Shown: positions 1 to 7,355 of the stretch, piece by piece
How the letters are laid out: every line of letters starts with the position of its first letter
Position numbering within the stretch: position 1 is the first letter of the stretch
Assembly (NCBI GenBank): GCA_905478335.1
Contig: CAJQIC010000007.1
Coordinates: 1 to 47,462, forward strand
Source of the DNA: an uncultured Bacteroidia bacterium
GTDB taxonomy: Bacteria; Bacteroidota; Bacteroidia; NS11-12g; UBA9320
Reading direction: 5' to 3'
DNA length: 47,462 nucleotides
Position numbers and translations under genes: made by a program
The notes under the pieces: generated by a model
The model's database searches: none
What the model saw: only the letters and a program-made list of their open reading frames with translations
What the model was told of the DNA's origin: nothing

Positions 1-103
1 CACTGATTAGTGAACTTGTACTTTTCTTGTTTACCATTAAGGTTGATTTAAAAGGTTATAAATATATTAAATAACCCTCTCTTAAATCATAACCCCTATA
101 AGT

Positions 104-574
104 TCACTTTTTGCTGACGTCGAACATGTAGTCTATGTAAAGTTTATCTCCTGCTTTATGTTCTATCTTGAAGGAAGGTTTTTCGGTACCCCGCCAACGG
201 ACAAAGTGGTGGTTAAACTGGCTTGGTTGATATCCTTGGGGAAATTGCTCTATATATTCTTGCCACAAAAGTTTGCGGGTCACGCCAGGTTTTTTAAGCT
301 CCTTTTCCATGTAGCGAAAGAATCGATACAAGTCACCCAATCTGTCCGAAGACCCTTGAGTTACTTGCTCTTGAAGAAGTTTGTAAAGATCCTGTTCCTG
401 TAGATTCAACAGCTCTTCACCGCTCAAAGACAGCAATGCTATCTTTTGAAGGTAGCTCTTGACTGTATTACGAGACATGCCCGTACAACGAGCCATTTTC
501 GATTTTGAGGCTGATTCAACATGCAGCCTGATAAGTGTTTTTAGTTTACTCATTACTATTGGTTTGTTTGCCAT
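104..574 (-). pseudogene. istA: Truncated IS21-family transposase (IstA N-terminus)
   Basis: The 156-residue product is the N-terminal third of an IS21-type IstA transposase, which is normally about 400-520 residues. It has a helix-turn-helix region (residues about 18-45, with the RNTVKSYLQK motif), then the usual linker, and reaches the first catalytic aspartate of the DDE domain in LYIDYMF near residue 149. It then ends at an abrupt TGA, so the rest of the DDE domain and the istB helper ATPase gene are missing. The gene reads away from the terminal-repeat array at 638-746, which is the correct orientation for the left end of the element. It cannot be active on its own. The family call is confident; what caused the truncation is not visible. 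Confidence 0.88.
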
Positions 575-637
575 TTGCTCTCCGTATTAGAAAGCAATAT
601 GCTGTTTAACCAACAGCCAAAAAATGAAGCCTTAAAG

Positions 638-746
638 GGTGGTCAGTTTACTCCGGTTTACCCTGGTCAGTTTCGTCCGGTTTAGGGTGGTCACTTTGAC
701 CGGTTTACCCTGGTCAATATAAAACGGTTTACACTGGTCAGTTTCA
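638..746. repeat. IS21 terminal repeat array (five transposase-site repeats)
   Basis: Five near-identical units share the core GGTCA followed by an AT-rich stretch and CCGGTTTA. The GGTCA cores begin at 641, 665, 689, 712 and 736, a period of 23-24 bp. IS21-family ends typically carry several copies of a transposase-binding repeat, so this is the end of the element that starts with istA. Read on the minus strand, the outer tip is TGAAACTGACCAG beginning at 746, and the 5'-TG matches IS21 ends. The matching right end is outside the window or lost. Confidence 0.82.
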
Positions 747-966
747 TCGTTCTATCCAATTAAATAAGGAATCGAACAAATTAAATGTTATTCAACAGGA
801 GCTATATGATTGGGTTAAAACAAAAGGGACATTTAAACGAGCTGAGATTCAACCTTTGGCAACTTCGTTGGGTATTAAACAGCGTACATTAACAGATTTG
901 TTAAATAAACTCATTGATAAAAAATTGATTAAAAGGATAAAACATGGTGAATACAGTCAGACTTAG
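742..966 (+). pseudogene. C-terminal fragment of an interrupted gene, winged-helix-like
   Basis: An open frame runs out of the IS21 tip and ends at TAG 964-966, with no start codon of its own. It encodes about 70 residues rich in Lys and Leu, including KGTFKRAEIQPLATSLGIKQ and TLTDLLNKLIDKKLIKRIK. That looks like a C-terminal winged-helix or HTH segment, of the kind that closes some mobile-element replication or primase-like proteins. I infer that the IS inserted into this gene and only the tail survives here. The parent family is not recognised, and the frame could also have arisen by chance in AT-rich DNA. Confidence 0.5.
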
Positions 967-1244
967 GGTTACCTCACAGGTAGTTCTACCTTCCTGACAA
1001 ACTATGGCCATGGAATACACCAAATTCATTGACTAACAGCTATTTGGATATCACTCTCACAGAATCATTGGGTTATAGGCTGTTTTGCAATGCCCACCCC
1101 AAATAGGAAAGTGATTTTTATATCGGTTAGGGGGTCGTTAAAGCTGAAAATTAATCTGACTTTTTTTGAGTTTTTACTGACAGTTTTACTGACAGTTTTG
1201 TTAGATTTGGGTAGAAATATAGAAGTCAGCCATATTTCAGGGCA
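967..1244. other. Intergenic stretch with no recognisable gene
   Basis: There is no convincing coding sequence on either strand. The one visible structure is a perfect tandem 12-bp repeat, TTTTACTGACAG, at 1172-1183 and 1184-1195. The open frame crossing the right part ends in the antisense of the tRNA (GLEPMTFGL) and is an artefact. Given the IS scar on one side and a tRNA gene on the other, this may be decayed mobile-element DNA, but no integrase motif could be read. Confidence 0.5.
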
Positions 1245-1272
1245 TAAAAAAACCCCCAGTTACCTGAGGGTT
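1245..1272 (-). terminator. Rho-independent terminator of the tRNA-fMet gene
   Basis: On the minus strand a 9-bp stem with a four-base loop (arms 1251-1259 and 1264-1272) is followed by a run of T from 1250 downward. The single imperfect pair is a G-U wobble only in the minus-strand RNA, which supports that orientation. It lies 4 nt after the 3' end of the tRNA. Confidence 0.8.
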
Positions 1273-1276
1273 GTTG

Positions 1277-1348
<72 letters not shown>

Positions 1349-1660
1349 ATTTAATCTTTCTCGCTCGAACCTTATCCGCCAGTTGGCGGATATGAGTCCC
1401 GATGTTTCACTTCTAAAACATCCCGCGATTTAATCTTTATCGCTCGAACCTGTGTCCGCCAGCTGGCGGATATGAGCCCGATGTGCTTTACTGACACATC
1501 CCGCGATTTACTCTTTTGGAGTTTCAACTTTGTCGTTCCTCCTTTATGTCTTTTAGTCTTCCGACTTAATTTCTTTTTCTCGAACCTATGTCCGCCAACT
1601 GGCGGATATGAGCCATTGAAACCGGATTTGGACTGCTCCATCCCGCGATTTCGGACGGCA
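1349..1660 (-). repeat. Three degenerate tRNA-fMet-derived units with hairpin substitutions
   Basis: Three further copies of parts of the adjacent tRNA-fMet lie at about 1364-1428, 1443-1506 and 1579-1648. Each keeps, in order on the plus strand, the T-loop piece CTCGAACC, the anticodon piece TATGAG and the acceptor piece CCCGCG. The 3' acceptor strand is lost in all three. The anticodon/variable/T-stem interval is replaced by a 16-bp palindrome of the form TCCGCCA-N2-TGGCGGA (1375-1390, 1455-1470, 1591-1606). In the first two copies the D-arm position carries a new stem, GATGTTT/AAACATC and GATGTG/CACATC respectively. None can be a working tRNA. Open frames through here are artefacts. Confidence 0.85.
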
Positions 1661-1754
1661 AAGATAAGTCGTGATTTTAATAAATCCAGACCTTTTTTCT
1701 TTTTGTTTTGGGATTGTGATTTCCAGAACAAAAATTAAACGACCTTTGCACTTT

Positions 1755-2642
1755 ATGTCAGACATCAAGAAAGCCGGATTCATTAGTATAATAGGCAAAC
1801 CTAACGCAGGTAAGTCAACCTTATTGAATGCCATTTTGGGTCAAAAATTAGCCATCACTAATCCGAAGGCCCAAACAACAAGGCACCGTATTATTGGCAT
1901 ACACAATCAGGATGATTGCCAAATGGTTTTTTCTGATACGCCCGGAATTATTAATCCGGCGTATAAACTTCAAGAAGCCATGATGGTGGCTGTCAAGGAA
2001 AGCATTAATGATGCAGATATTTTAGTCGTTCTTATTGATATGACTAGCCCGAAGTTGCACGACGATGTTATTGAACAAATAAACAAAGCGGATTGCCCTA
2101 AAATTTTAGCACTCAATAAAATTGATGAGTCTGATCAAGACATGGTAAAAGAGGTGATGGAAGAGTTTCAGTCGAAGATAAAGTCGGACGAAACCATCAT
2201 TTTATCTGCGCTTCGTGGCTTTAACGTACAAGGGTTGTTGGGCATGTTGTATGACTACTGCCCTGAACATCCGCCGTACTATCCCGAAGATCAACTGACC
2301 GATAGAAATGAGCGTTTCTTTTGTGCTGAAATGATTAGAGAAAAACTGTTGACACACTATCAGCAAGAAATACCTTACAGCATAGAAGTTGTGGTAGACG
2401 AATTCAAGCAAAAGAAAACGTTAATCAAGATTTCTGCGATAATTTATTGCGAAAGAGATTCTCAGAAAGTGATCATTATTGGAAAACGTGGCCTAGGGTT
2501 AAAAAGGATTGGTTCGGAAGCACGACGAGATATGGAGAAATTTTTAGATCGAAAAGTGTTTTTAGAACTCTTCGTTAAAGTACGTGAAAAGTGGCGCGAC
2601 AACGATACCCAACTAAGAAGATTCGGGTATAAGAAAAATTAA
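1755..2642 (+). CDS. era: GTPase Era, 16S rRNA processing and 30S assembly
   Basis: Era is an essential GTPase that binds the 3' end of 16S rRNA during 30S subunit maturation. The 295-residue product is the usual family length. It has G1 GKPNAGKST at residues 14-22, G3 DTPG at 61-64 and G4 NKID at 121-124. A C-terminal KH RNA-binding domain (about residues 200-290) includes the GKRGLGLKRIG loop. An upstream in-frame ATG at 1671 would add 28 residues, but it lies in the repeat region and the family begins close to MSDIKKAGF, so 1755 is preferred. The second GTPase gene, der, follows after 57 bp and the pair probably forms a translation/ribosome-assembly unit. Confidence 0.97.
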   Translation: MSDIKKAGFISIIGKPNAGKSTLLNAILGQKLAITNPKAQTTRHRIIGIHNQDDCQMVFSDTPGIINPAYKLQEAMMVAVKESINDADILVVLIDMTSPKLHDDVIEQINKADCPKILALNKIDESDQDMVKEVMEEFQSKIKSDETIILSALRGFNVQGLLGMLYDYCPEHPPYYPEDQLTDRNERFFCAEMIREKLLTHYQQEIPYSIEVVVDEFKQKKTLIKISAIIYCERDSQKVIIIGKRGLGLKRIGSEARRDMEKFLDRKVFLELFVKVREKWRDNDTQLRRFGYKKN

Positions 2643-2699
2643 TTTAATACAACACTGGTTTGCATTCAACTGTAAATCAGATAAAGAACAAATACAAAT

Positions 2700-4004
2700 A
2701 TGTCTGGAATTGTAGCTATCGTTGGGAGACCCAACGTTGGGAAATCGACCATTTTTAATCGATTACAAGGCGAACGTAAGGCCATTGTGGATGACTCATC
2801 AGGAGTAACACGTGACCGACACTATGGGACTACCGATTGGGGTAACCGAGAATTCACCATTATTGATACCGGTGGGTATGTAGTAAACTCGAACGATGTT
2901 TTTGAAAAGTCGATCCGAGACCAAGTAGAAATTGCTATATCCGAAGCTGATGTGCTCATTTTCATGGTGGATGTTACAACCGACGTCACTGATTTAGATG
3001 AGAGTTTTGCTCGATTTTTACGGAAAACAAAAAAACCCGTATTGCTCGCTGTCAATAAAGTAGACAATAACGAGCGATTGATCATGTCTAACGTGTTTTA
3101 TAGCCTTGGATATGAGAACATCTATCCAATTTCTTCCATATCTGGAAGTGGCACTGGTGAACTTATGGATGCTATCTTGGAGTTATTGCCACCCGAGATA
3201 GAACAAGACGAAAATGAGTTACCGCGTTTGTCCCTCATTGGAAGACCAAACGTTGGTAAAAGTTCACTGTGTAATGTTTTACTGGGTGAAGAAAGAAATA
3301 TTGTGACTGATATTGCCGGCACCACACGTGATACAATTGACACAAGATATTCCGCATATGGAATGGATTTTACCCTTGTTGATACCGCTGGAGTGCGTAA
3401 GAAGGGTAAAACAATGGATAATGTTGAGTTCTATAGCGTTATGCGTAGTATAAAAGCGATTGAATCCAGTGACGTCGTTTTGCTCATTATTGATGCGACA
3501 ATTGGCTTGGAATCACAAGACGTGAACCTGTTTAGCCTTGCAGCGAAGAACGGAAAAGGGATTGTCATTTTGGTTAATAAATGGGATTTAGTTGAGAAGG
3601 ATCACAAGTCAACAAAATACTATATCGAGGAAATTCATGAGAAGATTGCACCGTTCACAGATGTGCCAATCGTCTTTGTTTCTGCACTAACTAAACAACG
3701 CGTGTTTAAGGCTGTAGAGACTGCTATCACTGTGTATAAGAACACTCAGAAACACGTTTCTACCTCTAAATTGAACGACGTAATGTTGGAGATTATTAAA
3801 GAAACACCACCTCCTGCTAAAAAAGGTAAGTACATCAAAATAAAATACGTAACACAAATTAAGACGCGCAAAATGAGCTTTGCGTTTTTCTGTAATTTAC
3901 CTCAATATGTGGGTGATGCATACAAGAGATTTATCGAGAATCAATTACGTGAACACTTCGATTTTACTGGTGTTCCGATAAGTATCTTTTTTAGAAAAAA
4001 ATAA
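2700..4004 (+). CDS. der: GTPase Der (EngA), 50S assembly
   Basis: Der is the tandem-domain GTPase needed for late 50S ribosomal subunit assembly. The 434-residue product shows both G domains: the first with GRPNVGKST (9-17), DTGG (56-59) and NKVD (119-122); the second with GRPNVGKSS (181-189), DTAG (228-231) and NKWD (293-296). A C-terminal KH-like domain follows (about 350-434). Length and motifs are complete. It directly follows era on the same strand. Confidence 0.97.
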   Translation: MSGIVAIVGRPNVGKSTIFNRLQGERKAIVDDSSGVTRDRHYGTTDWGNREFTIIDTGGYVVNSNDVFEKSIRDQVEIAISEADVLIFMVDVTTDVTDLDESFARFLRKTKKPVLLAVNKVDNNERLIMSNVFYSLGYENIYPISSISGSGTGELMDAILELLPPEIEQDENELPRLSLIGRPNVGKSSLCNVLLGEERNIVTDIAGTTRDTIDTRYSAYGMDFTLVDTAGVRKKGKTMDNVEFYSVMRSIKAIESSDVVLLIIDATIGLESQDVNLFSLAAKNGKGIVILVNKWDLVEKDHKSTKYYIEEIHEKIAPFTDVPIVFVSALTKQRVFKAVETAITVYKNTQKHVSTSKLNDVMLEIIKETPPPAKKGKYIKIKYVTQIKTRKMSFAFFCNLPQYVGDAYKRFIENQLREHFDFTGVPISIFFRKK

Positions 4005-4035
4005 TTATGCAACTGTTTTAATTCGTTCAATTTTT

Positions 4036-4043
4036 TATATTTG
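4036..4043 (+). promoter_or_regulatory. Candidate -7 box TATATTTG for the acidic lipoprotein gene
   Basis: TATATTTG is an exact match to the Bacteroidota -7 consensus TAnnTTTG. It lies 34 bp before the start at 4078. No clear -33 TTTG is present at the usual distance. Confidence 0.5.
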
Positions 4044-4077
4044 TCGACTATTTTAAAAGTACCTAAAAATTCGAAAA

Positions 4078-4371
4078 ATGAAAAAAGTATTATCTTTATT
4101 AGCAATCGTTACTCTTTTCACGTTTGTAGCTTGCAACAACGCAGCAACAACTGAAGAAGACAAATCAGCAGAAACTGAAGCAACTGATGACCAAAATGCA
4201 GCCGACAAAATGGAAGAAGCAACTACGGACATGAAAGATGCAGCTACTGACATGAAAGATGCAGCAGAAGAAACTGCTGGCGAAGTTAAAGCTGAAGGAG
4301 AAGAAATGATCGAAGACGTTAAAGATGGCGTTGAAGACATGAAAGAAGCTGCTGAAGGAGCAGGTCACTAA
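4078..4371 (+). CDS. Small acidic repeat lipoprotein
   Basis: A 97-residue protein with a lipoprotein signal peptide and lipobox FVAC, so the mature protein starts at Cys19. The mature part is very rich in Ala, Glu, Asp and Lys. It includes a near-perfect repeat, TDMKDAA, twice in a row, encoded by an 18-bp tandem DNA repeat (ACNGACATGAAAGATGCAGC pattern). The rest has an 11-residue-like heptad character resembling amphipathic helical or LEA-like proteins. There is a plausible promoter upstream and a strong terminator downstream, so it is probably a monocistronic, well-expressed small envelope protein. Its function is unknown. The repeat could vary in number between strains. Confidence 0.85.
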   Translation: MKKVLSLLAIVTLFTFVACNNAATTEEDKSAETEATDDQNAADKMEEATTDMKDAATDMKDAAEETAGEVKAEGEEMIEDVKDGVEDMKEAAEGAGH

Positions 4372-4391
4372 TCCTAAAAGAATTAATTATC

Positions 4392-4421
4392 AAAAGGTGT
4401 AGTTTACTACACCTTTTTTTT
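4392..4421 (+). terminator. Rho-independent terminator after the acidic lipoprotein gene
   Basis: A perfect 11-bp stem (4392-4402 with 4407-4417) and a TTTA loop are followed by a T run. It sits 20 bp after the stop codon and just before the next small lipoprotein gene. Confidence 0.88.
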
Positions 4422-4436
4422 GTGCATTTTCGAGAG

Positions 4437-4637
4437 ATGAAAGTAAAGCACTTATTCTCGTTGATTGCGTTTACGGCGCTGTTTGTTGCTTGTTCATCAA
4501 CACCTAAACAAACACAAGAGGAGCCTAATTCAGCGGTTTCTGAAGACAAAGAGATAAAAATGGAAGACGTGGATGACCAATTAAAATCGGATCAAGAACG
4601 CATGGATTCCGTAAAAAAAGCGTTAGGGATTGAGTAA
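4437..4637 (+). CDS. Small lipoprotein, unknown function
   Basis: A 66-residue protein with a signal peptide and lipobox LFVAC (Cys19), followed by a Ser/Thr/Pro/Gln linker and an acidic helical tail. The start at MKVKHLF is chosen because an upstream ATG at 4422 lies inside the terminator of the previous gene and would put five extra residues before a good signal peptide. The last 15 bases overlap the 3' end of the convergent S41 protease gene. It is distinct from, but similar in style to, the lipoprotein just upstream. No function is recognised. Confidence 0.7.
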   Translation: MKVKHLFSLIAFTALFVACSSTPKQTQEEPNSAVSEDKEIKMEDVDDQLKSDQERMDSVKKALGIE

Positions 4638-6098
4638 TACCGTCGGTTCGCGTAACTCGGTAACTGCACGTAGTATGGTTTTGTCGGTATGTACATTTTG
4701 CGCGTAGGCTACTTCTATTCCAAATAATTGGTAAACCAGTCTGTTCTTCACAGCTTGGTAGTAATCTGTTGAATCTTGAAGCGTTTTTGATATTTGGGCA
4801 CTTACCTTGTTACTCTTGGTCCAATTATTAGGCGTCATTGCTAACCAATTATCGACATGAATATCGATAAGTTGAGCTGCATAGGTGCTGGTTTTTACAT
4901 AATTTTCATAGGTCTCAATGGGCATTGAAATATCAGGTGTAATCCCACCTTCGCTTTTGACCAGCCTTCCATTTTTCGTTTCGTATTGAATCCCAACTTT
5001 TTTAAGTTCTTGGGAGTCAAGTTCTTGGTAACCTTCATCGTTATAAGGTTTTTGAATGGATCTTCCAGAAGGGATGTAATACCTGGACACAGTGAGCCTT
5101 ATTTGTGAGCCATCGGTAAGCTGAAAGGTTTCTTGAACAAGCCCTTTTCCGTATGTCCGACTACCTAATACCACGCCGCGATCCAAATCTTGTATAGCGC
5201 CAGAAACAATTTCACTGGCTGATGCCGAACGATTGTTTACCAAACAGGCCAATTCCAAGTCGGCGCAAAGACCGCCTTTTGTGGCCTTGTATTCGCGTCT
5301 TTTGCCAGATTTTGATTGCGTGTAAGCCAACACATCATTGCCGTCAACAAATTCGTTTAAAAGGCTAATCGCAGTTTGCAAATAACCACCTGGGTTATTT
5401 CTTAAGTCAAGCACCATGTATTTGATGTTTTTCCCCTTGAGTAGCGTCTTAACCTGCGACACAAATTCGGTATGGGTTTTTTCTGCGAAGTGTTCGATTT
5501 TAACATAAGCGGTTTGCTCGTCTATCAAACTCGCATAGACGCTCGGCGTTTTAACCGTCCCACGTTCAATGGTTTGTTCAATGGTTTTACCTGTGAATGG
5601 CCTGTATATCGTACCGACAAACGAGGTGTTTTTACGCCCCTTTATTGCGTTAATAATTTCGGCATTTGACATGCCAATTAACGACAAGGTGTCAACAAAA
5701 AGAATGCGATCCCCAGGTTGAATTCCAGCTTTTTTAGCTGGTCCGTCTTTAAGCACGCGTACCACATTTGCCGTGTCGTTGTGCATGAAAAACTCAATTC
5801 CAATCCCATCAAACCCGCCTTTTAGGTCTTGACTGGCGGTTTCAACGTATTTGTATGGTATATAAACAGAGTGTGGGTCAAAAGAAGACAATAACTCTCG
5901 AATTGCCTTCTCTTCAATCTCGGGTTGCGAAACGGAGTCGACATACTCACTTTCTACCAGGCCAATGACTTGCTCTATTTTGGTATCTGCATTCAGCGCA
6001 TCTTTATGCACCAACTTGTTCCAGAAAAGTCCAAAGACGACGCCTGCACAAATCAGAACTGCATAAACCAGAGGTTCGTATGATGAATTTCTTTTCAA
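4623..6098 (-). CDS. S41 family C-terminal processing peptidase (CtpA/Prc-type)
   Basis: A 491-residue serine protease of MEROPS family S41, acting in the periplasm on tails of exported or membrane proteins. Residues about 10-28 form an N-terminal membrane anchor. A PDZ domain follows at about 90-165 (GIGIEF, PAKKAGIQPGD). The catalytic core contains SASASE, with the nucleophile likely Ser293, and TYGKGLVQ with the general base Lys318; the 25-residue spacing equals that of E. coli Prc. It is the last gene of a minus-strand group, 9 bp after the dehydrogenase gene. Confidence 0.93.
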   Translation of the reverse strand: MKRNSSYEPLVYAVLICAGVVFGLFWNKLVHKDALNADTKIEQVIGLVESEYVDSVSQPEIEEKAIRELLSSFDPHSVYIPYKYVETASQDLKGGFDGIGIEFFMHNDTANVVRVLKDGPAKKAGIQPGDRILFVDTLSLIGMSNAEIINAIKGRKNTSFVGTIYRPFTGKTIEQTIERGTVKTPSVYASLIDEQTAYVKIEHFAEKTHTEFVSQVKTLLKGKNIKYMVLDLRNNPGGYLQTAISLLNEFVDGNDVLAYTQSKSGKRREYKATKGGLCADLELACLVNNRSASASEIVSGAIQDLDRGVVLGSRTYGKGLVQETFQLTDGSQIRLTVSRYYIPSGRSIQKPYNDEGYQELDSQELKKVGIQYETKNGRLVKSEGGITPDISMPIETYENYVKTSTYAAQLIDIHVDNWLAMTPNNWTKSNKVSAQISKTLQDSTDYYQAVKNRLVYQLFGIEVAYAQNVHTDKTILRAVTELREPTVLLNP

Positions 6099-6107
6099 TA
6101 TGTCGGT

Positions 6108-7355
6108 TTAGGCGGTAGCCTCACCTTTCATCACAGTCATGATGCTCAGTTCAAGTGCCTTGGCACTTATACCTGTAGGCTTGTTATTGAATTGATGCAC
6201 CTTAATCATCGCTCTTTCTATAATTTCAGAAGCATCTAACAGTATGTTTACGTCCTTAACTATGCAGTCTCTTGTTTGGAGGTATGCAAAAACGCGCGCC
6301 ATCCCGCAATTTGCAATGAAATCAGGGATTACAGCAATATTGTCATCGGCAAGTTTCGAAATTGGACCCATAAAGATTTCTTTGTCGGCAAACGGAACAT
6401 TCGCACCACAAGAAATTACCTCCATACCACCGTCAATCATGTCTTTCACATTTTGCTCGGTCACTAAGCGTGATCCAGCACCAGGAATGAAAATTTCCGA
6501 TTTAAGCTTCCAAATACGATCGTTTACTTCTTCAAACGACAACATGTTATCCGCTTTTAGTTTGTTTCCGTCACGGTGTATAAACAGGTCAGTGATTTCT
6601 TCTAACGTAAATCCTTTTTCGTTTATTAACCCGCCGTTTTTGTCGATGATACCAACTACGGCAACACCATTTTTAGCAAGGTAAAAAGCTGCGGCAGCTG
6701 CTACGTTACCCCAACCTTGAATGATGGCACGTTTGTGGTTCATCATTCCACCCCAGATGCCGTAATAATGTCTTACAGCTTCCGCAACGCCCCAACCTGT
6801 AGCTAGGTCGCCGATAGTATATTTTTGTTCTAAAGAAGGCGTAAAACGCTCGTCTTCCATTTCTAACAAGATACCTGTGCGCAAACGTTCTACAGCTTGT
6901 AATTTTTCTTCAGATGTATAGTCTTTGAAATGACCGTTAACAGTTCCTTGCTGTGGGTGAAGGATGCCGTGTTTCGCCAAGATTGGAATTACTTCATGGT
7001 TTTGATCTACATTCATATCACCACCTGTACCGTAATAGGTTTTTAACAATGGTGCAATAGCCGCATACCAACGTTCTAACACGCCTTGCTTGCGTGGATC
7101 AGTTGGGTCAAAATTAATTCCTGACTTAGCTCCTCCGATAGAAGGACCGCTTACAGAAAACTTAATTTCCATTGTTTTGGCTAATGATTCTACTTCTCGC
7201 TTATCTAGGCCAACACGCATTCGTGTTCCACCGCCTGCTGATCCATTCTTTAAAGAATTAATAACCAACCAACCTCTTGCGTCTGTAATATCGTCGTTCC
7301 ATTCGAATATTATTTCCGGCTTTTTGTTCTCAAACTTCTTTAATAAATCTTCCAT
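6108..7355 (-). CDS. Glu/Leu/Phe/Val dehydrogenase
   Basis: An NAD(P)-dependent oxidative deaminase of the glutamate/leucine dehydrogenase superfamily. Visible features are the catalytic lysine in GGAKSGI (Lys77), the catalytic aspartate in TGGDMNVD (Asp113) and a Rossmann cofactor domain beginning with QGWGNVAAAAA near residue 209. At 415 residues it is the usual size for Bacteroidota members. Exact amino-acid specificity cannot be read, though glutamate is most likely by length. Its ATG overlaps the stop of the upstream gene by one base (TAATG), implying translational coupling. Confidence 0.9.
   Translation of the reverse strand: MEDLLKKFENKKPEIIFEWNDDITDARGWLVINSLKNGSAGGGTRMRVGLDKREVESLAKTMEIKFSVSGPSIGGAKSGINFDPTDPRKQGVLERWYAAIAPLLKTYYGTGGDMNVDQNHEVIPILAKHGILHPQQGTVNGHFKDYTSEEKLQAVERLRTGILLEMEDERFTPSLEQKYTIGDLATGWGVAEAVRHYYGIWGGMMNHKRAIIQGWGNVAAAAAFYLAKNGVAVVGIIDKNGGLINEKGFTLEEITDLFIHRDGNKLKADNMLSFEEVNDRIWKLKSEIFIPGAGSRLVTEQNVKDMIDGGMEVISCGANVPFADKEIFMGPISKLADDNIAVIPDFIANCGMARVFAYLQTRDCIVKDVNILLDASEIIERAMIKVHQFNNKPTGISAKALELSIMTVMKGEATA

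Noticed and set aside
1172-1195. Tandem 12-bp repeat as a possible CRISPR or iteron
   Set aside because: There are only two copies, no spacers and no adjacent replication or cas gene.
1372-1834. Overlapping small ORFs on both strands with PPTGG and SWRT motifs
   Set aside because: They are translations of the TCCGCC palindromes and tRNA-derived copies; there is no start signal or protein character.
4165-4368. Minus-strand ORF rich in Phe, Ser and Cys opposite the acidic lipoprotein
   Set aside because: It is the mirror of an Ala/Glu/Lys-rich coding sequence, with composition and not function explaining the open frame.
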